Of a DNA stretch of 34,929 nt, positions 34,880 to 34,929 are shown in pieces. Positions within the stretch are counted from its first letter, which is position 1, and the number at the start of each line of letters is the position of its first letter. The notes below the pieces were generated by a model. The model did not search any database, was not told the origin of the DNA, and saw only the letters and a program-made list of their open reading frames with translations. The translations under genes and the position numbers were made by a program. This DNA is from Hoeflea sp. (GTDB lineage: Bacteria > Pseudomonadota > Alphaproteobacteria > Rhizobiales > Rhizobiaceae), in the NCBI RefSeq assembly GCF_014359905.1, contig NZ_JACIYP010000058.1, forward strand, positions 1 through 34,929, read 5' to 3'.

Positions 34880-34929
34880 CTACCCTTCGATTCGCATGCC
34901 GAGTTCATCAACCAGCTTGCGGAAGGTGT
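34880..34929 (-). CDS. tctC: Tripartite tricarboxylate transporter substrate-binding protein TctC, C-terminal end
   Basis: Only the last 15 or so codons are present (TFRKLVDELGMRIEG then TAG at 34880-34882), the rest lying beyond the window. The ending resembles the C-terminus of Bug/TctC-family periplasmic binding proteins, and the position immediately upstream of tctB and tctA is the standard order. Identity is mainly from context. Confidence 0.6.
   Translation of the reverse strand, partial: TFRKLVDELGMRIEG

Overview
The window is GC-rich, tightly packed bacterial DNA that looks alphaproteobacterial, on three grounds: an HWE-type histidine kinase, a single-domain response regulator with the FAT GUY motif, and a promoter matching the sigma-EcfG (general stress response) consensus. 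Genus cannot be fixed from sequence alone; a rhodobacterial or rhizobial lineage is a reasonable guess. It reads as several intact functional islands separated by decaying mobile-element junk.

Left part (1-6026, plus strand): the end of a membrane protein, then arcA-arcB-arcC, the arginine deiminase pathway (arginine to citrulline to ornithine plus carbamoyl phosphate to ATP), followed by a P-type cation ATPase with an unusual PEEFP motif. A degenerate ISKra4-type insertion sequence (6115-7677), a tiny membrane peptide, and broken autotransporter and IalB-like genes follow (7679-8837).

Envelope redox island (8901-15022): a minus-strand operon dsbD - Lgt-like/TlpA fusion - L,D-transpeptidase lipoprotein - DsbA/DsbG-like CPYC oxidoreductase, divergent from an OmpR-family regulator and its sensor kinase. 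The 113-bp divergent region holds CTTAAG-N5-CTTAAG, the layout of a PmrA/QseB box. The inferred theme is a regulated periplasmic reducing system serving a cysteine-dependent cell-wall crosslinking enzyme.

Mobile/decay zone (15062-21452): an IS256-family element with perfect 32-bp ends and an 8-bp target duplication but a frameshifted transposase; a 5'-nucleotidase remnant joined to a tyrosine-recombinase remnant; a hipA toxin gene with two 1-nt deletions; and an intact TniA/TnsB-like transposase without partner genes.

Stress-signalling island (21489-30241): an orphan CheB-like protein, a FAT GUY response regulator, a 1174-residue CheB-CheR-PAS-HWE kinase fusion, a DUF202 membrane protein and a short DUF2188-like protein behind a sigma-EcfG-type promoter. 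It is interrupted by a mosaic of IS5, IS21 and IS6 fragments (27305-29030).

Right end (30297-34929): a hairpin-rich non-coding stretch, an IS110 fragment, then a minus-strand operon tctC (partial) - tctB - tctA - thiamine-diphosphate enzyme, which couples a tripartite tricarboxylate-type importer to an acetolactate-synthase-like enzyme of unknown substrate. No tRNA, rRNA or CRISPR array was seen.
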